Positions 40,127 through 47,593 of a stretch of 47,593 nucleotides of DNA are shown in pieces. The position numbers and the translations under genes were made by a program. Numbering within the stretch: position 1 is the first letter of the stretch; each line of letters starts with the position of its first letter. The notes under the pieces are model-generated. The model searched no databases. It was given only the letters and a program-made list of their open reading frames with translations, and was not told where the DNA came from. Origin of the DNA: Phycisphaerales bacterium (GTDB lineage Bacteria > Planctomycetota > Phycisphaerae > SM23-33); NCBI GenBank assembly GCA_018644725.1, contig JABGPZ010000061.1, forward strand, positions 1-47,593, given 5' to 3'.

Positions 40127-41053
40127 ATGGAATTAACGATCCCACTTGAAGAACCGCAAAAGGCCGCCGCCCTGTTTGGGCCCGGCGACAAGCACCTGCG
40201 CACCCTCCGCGATGCGTTTGGCGTGCAATTGTTTGCTCGTGGCAGCCAGATTAAAATCACCGGCTCGCCCAAGAGCGTCACCCGCGTGGCGGAAGTCCTC
40301 AACCAGCTTCAGCGCGATGTCCGTCGTGGCAAGTCGATCACCTCCACCCATGTTGCCGATGCGGTGGGCATGATCTCGGCCAAGGAAGAATCCCAAGGCC
40401 GTGGCGCGCTGGACGTCTATGTCGGCGGGCAGTTGATCCAGGCCAAGACCTCTGGCCAGAAGACCTACATCGAATCGATGATGCGCGATGACATCGTGTT
40501 CTGCACCGGCCCAGCTGGCACGGGCAAAACCTATCTCGCCGTCGCGGTCGCCGTGCATATGCTCAAGCACCGCAAGGCCAAGCGCCTCGTGCTGGTGCGT
40601 CCCGCCGTCGAAGCGGGGGAGAAGCTCGGCTTTTTGCCGGGGGACATGCAGGCCAAGGTCAATCCGTACCTGCGCCCTCTGTTCGACGCGCTGCATGACA
40701 TGATGGACTATGACCAGATTCGGCGGTTTATGACCAACGACCTGATCGAGGTGATTCCGCTGGCGTTTATGCGCGGGCGGACGCTCAACGACAGCGTGAT
40801 TATTCTCGACGAGGCGCAGAATACCACTCCCGCGCAGATGCTGATGTTCCTCACCCGCATGGGCAACGGTTCGAAGGTGATCGTCACGGGCGATGGCAGC
40901 CAGACTGACCTCGAAAAAGGCCAGCGTTCGGGATTGACTGACGCGCTTGGGCGCCTCGGCGGATTGCGGGGCTTGTCGGCCGTCGAGCTGGAAACCCAGG
41001 ATATCGTCCGCCACCCGCTTGTCCAAAATATCGTCACCGCCTATGGCGAGTGA
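40127..41053 (+). CDS. phoH: PhoH-family ATPase
   Basis: 308 residues, YbeZ/PhoH type. N-terminal ~85 residues with an RNA-binding (KH-like) look, then a P-loop domain: Walker A GPAGTGKT (128-135), RPAVEAGEKLGFLPGD, Walker B VIILDEAQNTTPAQMLMFLTRMG, and GDGSQTDL. PhoH proteins are linked to RNA metabolism and ribosome maturation with YbeY; ybeY is not adjacent here. The gene has its own consensus promoter placed directly at the ATG, suggesting a leaderless transcript, and its own terminator. Confidence 0.95.
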   Translation: MELTIPLEEPQKAAALFGPGDKHLRTLRDAFGVQLFARGSQIKITGSPKSVTRVAEVLNQLQRDVRRGKSITSTHVADAVGMISAKEESQGRGALDVYVGGQLIQAKTSGQKTYIESMMRDDIVFCTGPAGTGKTYLAVAVAVHMLKHRKAKRLVLVRPAVEAGEKLGFLPGDMQAKVNPYLRPLFDALHDMMDYDQIRRFMTNDLIEVIPLAFMRGRTLNDSVIILDEAQNTTPAQMLMFLTRMGNGSKVIVTGDGSQTDLEKGQRSGLTDALGRLGGLRGLSAVELETQDIVRHPLVQNIVTAYGE

Positions 41054-41075
41054 CACGTTGCGATAGAACACAAAC

Positions 41076-41109
41076 ACACGCCCAAGCGAATGCTTGAGCG
41101 TGTATTTTT
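41076..41109 (+). terminator. Terminator of phoH
   Basis: ACACGCCCAAGC / GCTTGAGCGTGT stem with loop GAAT, then ATTTTTA. Confidence 0.9.
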
Positions 41110-41135
41110 ATAGTCTCACGGTGATAGGCGGAAGC

Positions 41136-42650
41136 CTATTCGGTCTTTTTATTCTTACGGTCTTTTTTGGATTTTTTGTCTTTCAGCTTTTTGTCTTTCG
41201 GTGTTTTGTCTTTGGCCGCTTTGGTTTTTTTGTCCCACGGCTGGGGTGCGAGTTTTTTGTAGATCGGCCCGTGGTCAACGGTGGGCATCGTGCCGACGCC
41301 TTGTTGGAACTTCGCGATGGCGGCGACGATGGCAGCGTCTTTCGAGTTGATCAGATTGTTTTTCTCGAACGGATCGTTCTTCAGGTCGTACAGCCGCGTG
41401 ATTTTGCGGTTTTCCGCCCAGCCTTTGTAGCGTTTGTCGCGCAGGACGCGGAGGGTCCATTGTTTCTGCGGCATGACCCGTTTGGTTTCGGCGTCGACGC
41501 GTGCGGGGCCGTGGCCCATTGCGCAGATCCATTCGCGCGGTGCATCTTTCGCTTCGCCGGTAATCACCTTGGCAATGCTCCGGCCGTCGAATTTGTATTG
41601 GGTGGGCAGTTCCGCGCCGCCGATTTCCGCGAACGTCGGCAGCAGGTCCGTTAGGTCCACCAGCGTGTCGCGCACGCCGACGGGGACCGTTCCCGGGCAG
41701 CTGATAAACAGCGGCGAGTTGATCCCGATTTCGCTGTCCTTGCCTTTTCCGCCCTTGATTTTCGTACCATCGAGGCTCGCAACCACGCTGGCCGACGACC
41801 CGTTATCGGTCATGAACACTACAATCGTGTTCTTGGTCTGGCCGGTGTCGGCAAGGGCCTTGGTGATCTTGCCGATCAGTAGGTCGGTGTACTCGACCAT
41901 CTCGCGGAAAATCGCGGTTTTGTCGGGCTTCTTGTCCTTGTTGCGCGGGGTCTTGGTGTTCGGGCCGTGCGTGAGGATCATCGGATAGTAGATAAAGAAC
42001 GGTTTCTTGCCGTCCTTCTGGTTGCGGATGAAATCCAGCAGGAAGGTGTTGCAAACGTCCGGGCCAAATTCGCCTTTGTGGGTCTTGCTCTTGCCGCCGT
42101 TGGTGTTGATGTAGGGGTCGAAGTAGCGCTCATTCGAGGCTCTCACGCCGGTTTCGTAGCCGGTCCACATGCACGACTGCTCGAAGCCGGCCGTCTGCAT
42201 TGCGTCGGGCTTGACGCGGAAGTCGTCGATCTGCCACTTGCCCGCGCACGCCGTCACATAGCCGGCCGACTGCATGACCTTGCCGACCGACGGGTTCTTG
42301 TCGGTGTCGAAGTGCGTCCCGCAGCCCCAGCGCGGCACGTCCCAGTGGTTGATCCAGCCGTGGGTGTAGGGGTATTGCCCGGTGAGGAACGTCGTGCGCG
42401 TGGGCGTGCACTGCGGCATGGAATAGGCGTTGGGCAAGCGCAGGCCGGTGTCGGCAATGGCGTTGATGTGCGGCGTTTTTGCACCATCGCCGCCGGAGCG
42501 TTCGATGAAGTGTTTGCCGAGGTCATCGATAAGAATGTAAATGATGTTCTTGCGAGCGGGGGCCGTCTTGGCCGAGGCGATACGCGGCAAGGCCAGTGCG
42601 GCGGCACTCAGGGACGCATTGCGAAGAAAGGTGCGACGGGTCGAAGTCAT
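41136..42650 (-). CDS. Secreted type I sulfatase with Lys-rich tail
   Basis: 504 residues. Tat-like signal TRRTFLRNASLSAAALALPRI. Alkaline-phosphatase-superfamily sulfatase: metal ligands in ILIDDLG, the formylglycine site Cys81-Thr-Pro-Thr-Arg in QCTPTRTTFLTGQ, GKWQIDDF, THGPN and FMTDNGSS. Cys81 must be oxidised to formylglycine by a separate FGE or anSME; none with intact cysteines is in the window. The last ~35 residues are almost only Lys/Asp/Pro/Ala and look like a polyelectrolyte tail. It cleaves sulfate esters, probably from algal or host glycans. AAGGA precedes the ATG. A possible promoter TTGCGA-N17-CACAAT lies ~45 nt upstream. Confidence 0.93.
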   Translation of the reverse strand: MTSTRRTFLRNASLSAAALALPRIASAKTAPARKNIIYILIDDLGKHFIERSGGDGAKTPHINAIADTGLRLPNAYSMPQCTPTRTTFLTGQYPYTHGWINHWDVPRWGCGTHFDTDKNPSVGKVMQSAGYVTACAGKWQIDDFRVKPDAMQTAGFEQSCMWTGYETGVRASNERYFDPYINTNGGKSKTHKGEFGPDVCNTFLLDFIRNQKDGKKPFFIYYPMILTHGPNTKTPRNKDKKPDKTAIFREMVEYTDLLIGKITKALADTGQTKNTIVVFMTDNGSSASVVASLDGTKIKGGKGKDSEIGINSPLFISCPGTVPVGVRDTLVDLTDLLPTFAEIGGAELPTQYKFDGRSIAKVITGEAKDAPREWICAMGHGPARVDAETKRVMPQKQWTLRVLRDKRYKGWAENRKITRLYDLKNDPFEKNNLINSKDAAIVAAIAKFQQGVGTMPTVDHGPIYKKLAPQPWDKKTKAAKDKTPKDKKLKDKKSKKDRKNKKTE

Positions 42651-42783
42651 AGTTGAAATCCTTGTGTAGGGAAAATGAGTATCGTGTATTGTGTAGCAGG
42701 AGAAACGGGATCGCAAGAGGGAAATTGCCGTTTTGCTGTATGGCTTTCATTTAATGGGATATTCGGATTCCCTCTGTTTCGCC

Positions 42784-42812
42784 TTGAAGGTCGTAGGCGG
42801 GGCGGGTACAAT
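42784..42812 (+). promoter_or_regulatory. Leaderless promoter of rpe
   Basis: TTGAAG (42784-42789), 17-bp spacer, TACAAT (42807-42812), 6 nt, ATG at 42819; no ribosome site. Confidence 0.72.
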
Positions 42813-42818
42813 TTTCAT

Positions 42819-43532
42819 ATGACATCTACGACTCCTCAAGAACGTTGGGCCGCGCTCGCCGCGGGGCCATGGTTGTGTCCGTCACTTCTGGCGGTGGATT
42901 TTTGCCGTGCGGGCGAAGGCATCGATGCCGCGTTGTCGGCCGGGGCGGACGTGTTGCACGTTGACGTCATGGACGGCCACCTCGTGCCGAACCTTTCCAT
43001 TGGCACCCCGATGGTCGAAAGCTTCCGCAAGCACACCGACGCGCTGCTGGACGTGCACCTGATGATTACGGACCCGGGCATGTTTCTTGAACCGTTCGCG
43101 CGGGCGGGGGCGGATGTCCTGAATTTTCACATCGAAGCGTGCGGGCGCTATGGCACTGCCGCCGCCACCGAGGCGCTGGACCTGTGCGAGCAGATTCGCG
43201 ACCTCGGCTGCATCCCGGCCGTAACGCTCAAGCCCGATACCCCCGCGAGCGCGATTGCGCCGTTGGTGGGCGCGGTGGAGATGGTCCTGGTGATGACGGT
43301 CGAGCCGGGCTTCGGCGGGCAGTCGTTCATGGAATCGCAACTCGAAAAAATTACCGAACTCCGTGCGATGTTCGGATCGGATACGCGCTTGCAGGTCGAT
43401 GGCGGGATTTCTGCCTCGACGATTGGAGCCGCCGCTACGGCCGGGGCCGACGCATTTGTCGCCGGTAACAGCGTGTTCGCCCAAGGCGACGTCGCCGGGG
43501 CCATGGCAGCATTGCGTGGAGCATTGGAGTAA
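42819..43532 (+). CDS. rpe: Ribulose-phosphate 3-epimerase
   Basis: 237 residues, TIM barrel. It interconverts ribulose 5-phosphate and xylulose 5-phosphate in the pentose phosphate pathway. Motifs: PSLLAVDF, VDVMDGHLVPNLSIG (catalytic Asp and metal His), LDVHLMI, LVMTVEPGFGGQSF, and QVDGGISASTIGAAATAGADAFVAGNSVF (second catalytic Asp and phosphate loop). All expected active-site residues are visible. The start is taken at the ATG beside the -10 box; the longer frame to 42675 runs antisense into the sulfatase promoter and is rejected. It is 2 nt from the next gene, so they form an operon. Confidence 0.96.
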   Translation: MTSTTPQERWAALAAGPWLCPSLLAVDFCRAGEGIDAALSAGADVLHVDVMDGHLVPNLSIGTPMVESFRKHTDALLDVHLMITDPGMFLEPFARAGADVLNFHIEACGRYGTAAATEALDLCEQIRDLGCIPAVTLKPDTPASAIAPLVGAVEMVLVMTVEPGFGGQSFMESQLEKITELRAMFGSDTRLQVDGGISASTIGAAATAGADAFVAGNSVFAQGDVAGAMAALRGALE

Positions 43533-43534
43533 CT

Positions 43535-44158
43535 ATGCGTTTTACCGCGATTCGCGTTGGCCAAACCGTCTGGGACGAGCAGGGCCGGATTGATCCGCTT
43601 AGCGGCATGGAGATGACCGATACCGGCATCGCCGAGGTCGAGTCACAGATTCTTGTTGCGCACGAAACGTCGTTGACGGTCGTCGTGGCCGGAGCGGGCG
43701 TGGCCGAACAGCAGGCCGCCGCACTGGCCGCCAAGCGAATCGGCATCAAGTCCAAAACCGATGCGCGCCTGGGGGCGCTGGATTATGGCCTGTGGCAGGG
43801 ACTCACGATCGAGGAGGTCCGTCACCGCCAGCCGAGTTTGTGGAAGCAGTGGATCGAGTCGCCGCTGAGCGTCCGCCCGCCCGGCGGAGAAACCGTGGAC
43901 GAAGTCCAGCAGCGCATCGTGGAGTTTCTCGCCGAGGTCCCTAAACGCTATCGCAAGCACGCGCCGCTGTTGGTGCTCAAGCCGATTGGCTTTGCCGTGC
44001 TCGAGTGTATGCTGACTGGTGAGAGCCTGGAACGGATATGGGAGAAAACCCGCACCGAGGCCCGCGTGCTTCATGCCCGCTTCGCCGAGGATACGGGAGA
44101 ATGGCTCCTCACTGCCTTCGAACAACATGGCGAACAGGACGAGGCGCAAGGCGAGTAA
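43535..44158 (+). CDS. Histidine-phosphatase-fold pseudoenzyme
   Basis: 207 residues. The frame aligns along the phosphoglycerate mutase/histidine phosphatase superfamily: IRVGQTVWDEQGRI in place of the RHG-x-T motif, MEMTDTGIAEVE for the LTxxG segment, LGALDYGLWQGLTIEEV for the ExxGxWxG helix, and PPGGETVDEVQQR, which is fully conserved. The catalytic residues are gone: the nucleophile His is Val8, the acid Glu is Ala81, the second His motif (SHGG) reads LKPIG around 149-152, and the arginine of the SDLxRAxQTA segment is missing. It should not hydrolyse phosphate. It sits 2 nt behind rpe, suggesting a regulatory or sugar-phosphate-binding role. GGAG lies 7 nt before the ATG. Confidence 0.8.
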   Translation: MRFTAIRVGQTVWDEQGRIDPLSGMEMTDTGIAEVESQILVAHETSLTVVVAGAGVAEQQAAALAAKRIGIKSKTDARLGALDYGLWQGLTIEEVRHRQPSLWKQWIESPLSVRPPGGETVDEVQQRIVEFLAEVPKRYRKHAPLLVLKPIGFAVLECMLTGESLERIWEKTRTEARVLHARFAEDTGEWLLTAFEQHGEQDEAQGE

Positions 44159-45043
44159 TTATCCCTGCGGTTGAGTGGGTTTTCCGTAGAAGGGGTGTGT
44201 GGGGAGGTTGGTTCCGGTGGCGACGGCTTGTGCGATTTTGTCGAGCTGGTCGTTGGGCAGCATGGCGACGTCGGCCATCGCGGGCGGCCGGGCGATGGTG
44301 TGCAGGTGTACCGCTTCGATTTGCCCTCCCGCCGCAGTAATCGCATTCAGCCGGTCAATGTACGCGGAAATTTCGCCTCGGGTCGGCGGGCGATTGTCGA
44401 TGAGCATCCACAGCGTCTGAATGATGACGGGGTAGTCCCGCGCGACGTGGGTAATGTTGCCGCAAATCGCGTCGAGGGTCATCGGCGGGTGTGGCCGATT
44501 GACGCGCTGGAAATAGTCGTCCGTCCCGGCGTCGAGTTTGGCCCAGATGTGCCCGTTGTTCTCGCGCAGAATCTCCAGCGCCGTCGCAAAGGTCTCGCTC
44601 CCGAGGCGCGTGGCGTTGGTGATGATGACGATTTGGACCTCGTCGAGCCCGAGTTCGGCCTTGACGTGCGCGGCGGCGGCAACGGCCTGTGGGAAATTTT
44701 CGACGGTCGTCGGCTCGCCATCCCCGCTGAAGGCGATGTCATTGATGCGTCGGAATTTCTCCGGCGTCGCACCAAAGCGCTCTTCGTCCCAGATCGTCCC
44801 ATCGGCGGCCGAGGAAAGCACCGCGCGCAGCTCGGCTTCGAGCACGTCGATGTCCACGGCAAAGGCCTCGCGCTTCAGGCGGCGATTGATCTGGCAATAG
44901 CGGCACGCAAAATTGCAGCGCTTGTCGATGTTGAGGTTCACGCCCACACTCAGGCCGCGGCTGCGGCGCGAAATCACGGGATAGACATAGCAACAGTCGA
45001 GCCATTGGCGTCGGTGGTCGGAGAGGAAGTCGGGCTTGGGCAT
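44159..45043 (-). CDS. Radical SAM protein of unknown function
   Basis: 294 residues. Radical SAM core with Cys43-x3-Cys47-x2-Cys50 in DKRCNFACRYCQI, the GEP-type motif FSGDGEPTT (SAM contact), then VIITNATRL and LDAGTDDYFQRVNRP. The phrase VNLNIDKRCNFACRYCQI recalls the TYW1/COG0731-like group of Fe-S oxidoreductases, but no accessory domain is present and the product cannot be named. The start at MPKPDF is chosen because the upstream frame crosses the promoter. No ribosome site is seen in the ~33-nt leader. The last codon directly abuts the stop of the convergent pseudophosphatase gene. Confidence 0.85.
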   Translation of the reverse strand: MPKPDFLSDHRRQWLDCCYVYPVISRRSRGLSVGVNLNIDKRCNFACRYCQINRRLKREAFAVDIDVLEAELRAVLSSAADGTIWDEERFGATPEKFRRINDIAFSGDGEPTTVENFPQAVAAAAHVKAELGLDEVQIVIITNATRLGSETFATALEILRENNGHIWAKLDAGTDDYFQRVNRPHPPMTLDAICGNITHVARDYPVIIQTLWMLIDNRPPTRGEISAYIDRLNAITAAGGQIEAVHLHTIARPPAMADVAMLPNDQLDKIAQAVATGTNLPTHPFYGKPTQPQG

Positions 45044-45083
45044 GGCAGATCCAACAAGGCGCGGGGAAATTCCCGGCTGATGA

Positions 45084-45112
45084 ATTGTAAGTGCTTGGAG
45101 GGCGTGGAGCAA
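45084..45112 (-). promoter_or_regulatory. Promoter of the radical SAM gene
   Basis: Minus strand: TTGCTC (45112-45107), 17-bp spacer, TACAAT (45089-45084). A second, plus-strand -10 (TATAGT, 45164-45169) serves the divergent cysteine desulfidase gene; its -35 is poor. Confidence 0.6.
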
Positions 45113-45197
45113 GAATTTTGCGCTGTGGGAAAATTTTGCGGGAGGAGTGGCGACTAGGCGGGTTATAGTGTCTACAGGCAAACCGAAAGGAATTTCT

Positions 45198-46490
45198 ATG
45201 ACGCTGCTACAATCGATTTTGGACAATGAAGTGTATCCCGCAATGGGCTGTACCGAGCCGATCAGCTGCGGCTATGCGTGTGCGGTTGCGGCCGATGCGC
45301 TGGGCGAGCGGCCCGAGTCGCTGGACTTGGTGGTCGACGCGGGTACGTTCAAAAACGGAGCGGCCGTCCATGTGCCCAACTCCGGCGGCCTGACGGGCAA
45401 CGCGATTGCAGCGTGTATGGGCGTGGCCATTGCGGACCCCGCGAAAAAGCTCGAAGTGCTTTCGGCCATCTCGCCCGACCAGCTCGACGCCGCCAAGGCG
45501 CTCTTGCCATCGTGCACCTACCGTTCGCTTCCTATGGTGCGCGAATTCCACGTCGAGGCCACCGTCAGCGGCAATGGCCACAGCGCAACGTGCGTTCTCG
45601 ATGGCGGCCACACCAACATTGTGCGCGTCGAGCGTGACGGTGAGATTCTCCAAGAGCAGGCCATGCCCGATACCGGGCCGATTGTCCCGGCCTATCGCAA
45701 GGCCATTTCCCAGAGGAAGCTCGAAGATCTGCTTCAGCAAATTATCACGGAGATCGACGACGACGTGCGGGCCTATTTGCGGCGCGGCGTGGAGATGAAT
45801 CTCGCCATTTCCGAACATGGCCGGACACTCAGCGGTACGGCCCGGCAGTTGATCCAGATGCGCGAACGGGGGATTTTGGCGGCCGACGTGTTCACCGAAG
45901 CCAAAGAGACCGTCGCCGCGGGCGTGGACGCGCGGATGTGTGGCGAAGCAATGGCGGTGATGACCTCCGGCGGCAGCGGCAATCAGGGCATCGTCGCGAT
46001 TCTCACTCCGTGGGTTGTCGGCAAGGCCATCGGCACCGACGAAGAAATCATCCTCGAATCGCTCGCGATTGCCCACGCGGTCAATGCGTACATCAAAAGC
46101 TTCACTGGCGAGCTGGCGGTGATCTGCGGCTGTGCGATGGCGGCGGGTGTTGCCGCAGGCGTGGCAATTGTGTATCAAACCCACGGCCTGGAATTGCCCG
46201 CGATGAGCCGCGCGGTCAACAACGTCATTGGCGACCTGAGCGGGCTGATCTGCGACGGCGCCAAAGCCGGCTGCGCGATGAAGACCGTCACCAGCGTCGA
46301 TTCGGCGATCCGCTCGGCCCTGATGGCGATCGATGGATTCGGCCTCGGCGAGAACGAAGGCCTCGTCGGCAAGACCGTCGAGCAGTCGATTCAGAACCTC
46401 AGCCGCGTCAGCCTCGAAGGCATGTTCGGCGTCGATCCGACCGTGCTTGCCATCCTCGAAGAAAAAGCGCTCCCCAACCCCAACGCCTGA
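45198..46490 (+). CDS. cyuA: L-cysteine desulfidase / L-serine dehydratase-like protein (UPF0597)
   Basis: 430 residues, YhaM/CyuA family. These enzymes use a [4Fe-4S] cluster to break L-cysteine into pyruvate, ammonia and sulfide (or act on serine). Cluster ligands: Cys18 in MGCTEPIS, Cys310/Cys312 in VICGCAMAAG and Cys359 in KAGCAMK; the central TSGGSGNQGI is the substrate-site loop. The length is typical. It starts at the ATG after AAAGGA; the upstream extension to 45147 lies in the promoter. The divergent radical SAM gene shares the intergenic region. No CyuP-type transporter is nearby. Confidence 0.92.
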   Translation: MTLLQSILDNEVYPAMGCTEPISCGYACAVAADALGERPESLDLVVDAGTFKNGAAVHVPNSGGLTGNAIAACMGVAIADPAKKLEVLSAISPDQLDAAKALLPSCTYRSLPMVREFHVEATVSGNGHSATCVLDGGHTNIVRVERDGEILQEQAMPDTGPIVPAYRKAISQRKLEDLLQQIITEIDDDVRAYLRRGVEMNLAISEHGRTLSGTARQLIQMRERGILAADVFTEAKETVAAGVDARMCGEAMAVMTSGGSGNQGIVAILTPWVVGKAIGTDEEIILESLAIAHAVNAYIKSFTGELAVICGCAMAAGVAAGVAIVYQTHGLELPAMSRAVNNVIGDLSGLICDGAKAGCAMKTVTSVDSAIRSALMAIDGFGLGENEGLVGKTVEQSIQNLSRVSLEGMFGVDPTVLAILEEKALPNPNA

Positions 46491-46522
46491 TCGCAAATGC
46501 GGCGGGTCCTGTGGAAAATATC

Positions 46523-46552
46523 TTGACCGGAGTAGGGGAGAGTGACTATTCT
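46523..46552 (+). promoter_or_regulatory. Promoter of the PilO-like gene
   Basis: TTGACC (46523-46528), 18-bp spacer, TATTCT (46547-46552); leader of ~45 nt with AGGGAGG (46594-46600). Confidence 0.6.
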
Positions 46553-46605
46553 GGTGTTACGCAATTGGCGCATGATGAATACGATTAATTTCCAGGGAGG
46601 CCCGT

Positions 46606-47593
46606 ATGAAAATGATGCAATGGACCGTCTGCGCTGGACTCCTTATTTTGATTTCAGGTGCATGGGCACAGGATGCTCAAGAGAAGGGGAAACCCCCCGT
46701 TCTGCAGGAACGAAAAGAGCAAGGGGATCGGACGCAAGTAGCCAAGGCGGAACTTGAAGCTCTTCGAGCGGATATTGAGCAGTCGATGAAAAGAGAAGCC
46801 CGTCTGAGGAAGATGATCGCCGCAGCTCGTCAGTTGTCCGACGGTGAACAATATTTCACGCCGCAGGTATTGGAAGATTTGGTGAAGGTGTGTGGCGGGG
46901 GTGTGACGCTCAAATCGTATCAGATGAGAACAAAGTGGGGGTATCCTATCACGAAGCGTAACTCCTCTCTTGGTCCCAAACCCGACACTCAGAGTCCGAT
47001 GGTGCGGCGCGTGACGATTCATTTTTCTGGGACCGTTGGCACTGAAGAGCAGTTGAGGAAATTTGAAAAACGTTTGGAGAAAACAAATCTGTTGTCCTCC
47101 ATAGAACTGGATTATTTTTGGCGGCCGAAGGACCCGAAGAAGCCGAGTTCATTCTATATCCATTGCCGCGTCCGGCCTGATGCGAAACTCTTTGAGCCCT
47201 TGGCCAAGTTTGTCCTTTCCAATTTGCCCCAGCCGAAGCCATTGCCCCCTAAATTGGGGCCCGCGAAGAACTCCACGAACGTATCGAAAGCCAAGCTGGA
47301 TCAATCGATCGCGTTGGCAAAACGGGACAAGGCCGCGGCGGCGGCGAAGGCGGATTCCGCATCGGCACAGATGGATGCCATTCTCAAGGCTGACGCGGGA
47401 GAGACCGATAAGGTCGATCTTCAAGTTGCGATCGGGGAGATTCGTGCTCTCGCGGCCGAGAGCAAACTTGAGTGTGTATTGAAGACCAGGAATGGAGGGC
47501 CGCATCCACTCGTTGGAACCAAAGCGTACAAGGCATATTCTCTAACGATTCAGGCCCAGGGACGCTATGAAGGGTACCGGGCGTTTCTCTCGA
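46606..47593 (+). CDS. Secreted PilO-like protein (cut by the window end)
   Basis: At least 329 codons, open to the last base. It begins MKMMQWTVCAGLLILISGAWAQ, a cleavable signal peptide ending near AWAQ, unlike PilO, which keeps its helix as an anchor. Then come a coiled coil (about 45-75) and a ferredoxin-fold PilO/GspM-like segment (about 85-200, VRRVTIHFSGTVGTEEQLRKFEKRLEKT). A second coiled coil (about 235-285) and the start of a second such domain (SLTIQAQGRYEGYRAFLS) follow at the edge, so the protein probably carries two PilO-like units in tandem. AGGGAGG precedes the ATG. It may belong with the PilM/N/O/P-like genes at 37574-40086, though 6.5 kb away. Confidence 0.75.
   Translation, partial: MKMMQWTVCAGLLILISGAWAQDAQEKGKPPVLQERKEQGDRTQVAKAELEALRADIEQSMKREARLRKMIAAARQLSDGEQYFTPQVLEDLVKVCGGGVTLKSYQMRTKWGYPITKRNSSLGPKPDTQSPMVRRVTIHFSGTVGTEEQLRKFEKRLEKTNLLSSIELDYFWRPKDPKKPSSFYIHCRVRPDAKLFEPLAKFVLSNLPQPKPLPPKLGPAKNSTNVSKAKLDQSIALAKRDKAAAAAKADSASAQMDAILKADAGETDKVDLQVAIGEIRALAAESKLECVLKTRNGGPHPLVGTKAYKAYSLTIQAQGRYEGYRAFLS

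Noticed and set aside
41140-41245. T-rich run as a terminator or low-complexity repeat
   Set aside because: It is the antisense of the lysine-rich coding tail of the sulfatase and forms no hairpin.

Overview
The window looks like a chromosomal segment of a moderately G+C-rich Gram-negative bacterium of the Planctomycetota/Lentisphaerota (PVC) type. The pointers are a 16S rRNA gene that is terminated alone with no 23S gene behind it, an oversized signal peptidase I with a zinc-ribbon insert, a hydrazine-synthase-alpha-like cytochrome fused to an FGE-type domain, a sulfatase, a secreted leucine-rich-repeat protein, and a FemAB/sugar-transferase pair of the PEP-CTERM type. LptB and dedicated lipoproteins imply an outer membrane. 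The phylum is an inference from gene content, not a proven placement.

Layout. 1-252: 3' end of 16S rRNA, hairpin-rich trailer and terminator. 253-1918: gene-poor, repeat-bearing stretch with one A/T-rich lipoprotein gene between two 47-bp direct repeats. 1919-8535: PH-domain membrane protein, divergent pabB/pabA (folate), isocitrate dehydrogenase, a secreted two-repeat protein, a Ca/Na antiporter and a MarC protein. 8660-12696: a three-gene, ATGA-coupled exopolysaccharide operon (FemAB, two glycosyltransferases), then a SYLF-domain lipoprotein. 12773-17764 (minus): TRAP transporter dctPQM and a double-domain esterase. 17795-21629 (minus): a 56-bp tandem repeat, DnaJ/CbpA-like chaperone, lptB and lepB. 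21869-27910: efp, the HzsA-like/FGE fusion and an LRR protein. 27916-33181: a polytopic membrane protein, a B12-type radical SAM protein and an ApbE-like flavin transferase. 33213-37331: a metallo-beta-lactamase-fold hydrolase, a sodium:solute symporter and a thioredoxin-like protein. 37491-41053: PilM/PilN-like and PilO/PilP-like fusion genes, then phoH. 41136-46490: sulfatase, rpe with a catalytically dead histidine-phosphatase homologue, a radical SAM protein and a cysteine desulfidase homologue. 46606-end: a PilO-like protein cut by the window edge.

Expression signals are unusually clear. Most genes have a strong AAGGAG-type ribosome site matching the visible anti-Shine-Dalgarno of the 16S end, and many end in hairpin/T-run terminators. 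A second group (antiporter, pabA, femAB, lepB, the metallo-hydrolase, phoH, rpe) has no ribosome site; instead a well-spaced -35/-10 pair lies only 4-8 nt before the ATG, which predicts leaderless mRNAs. Two gene ends (pabB start, dnaJ stop) carry local tandem duplications with periods of 58 and 56 bp.

Working together: sulfatase, acetylesterase-like hydrolase, TRAP and sodium symporters fit a scavenger of decorated polysaccharides and small organic acids; the Pil-like genes, LRR and HzsA-like proteins belong to a large cell-envelope repertoire. No CRISPR array, transposase, integrase or tRNA gene was recognised.
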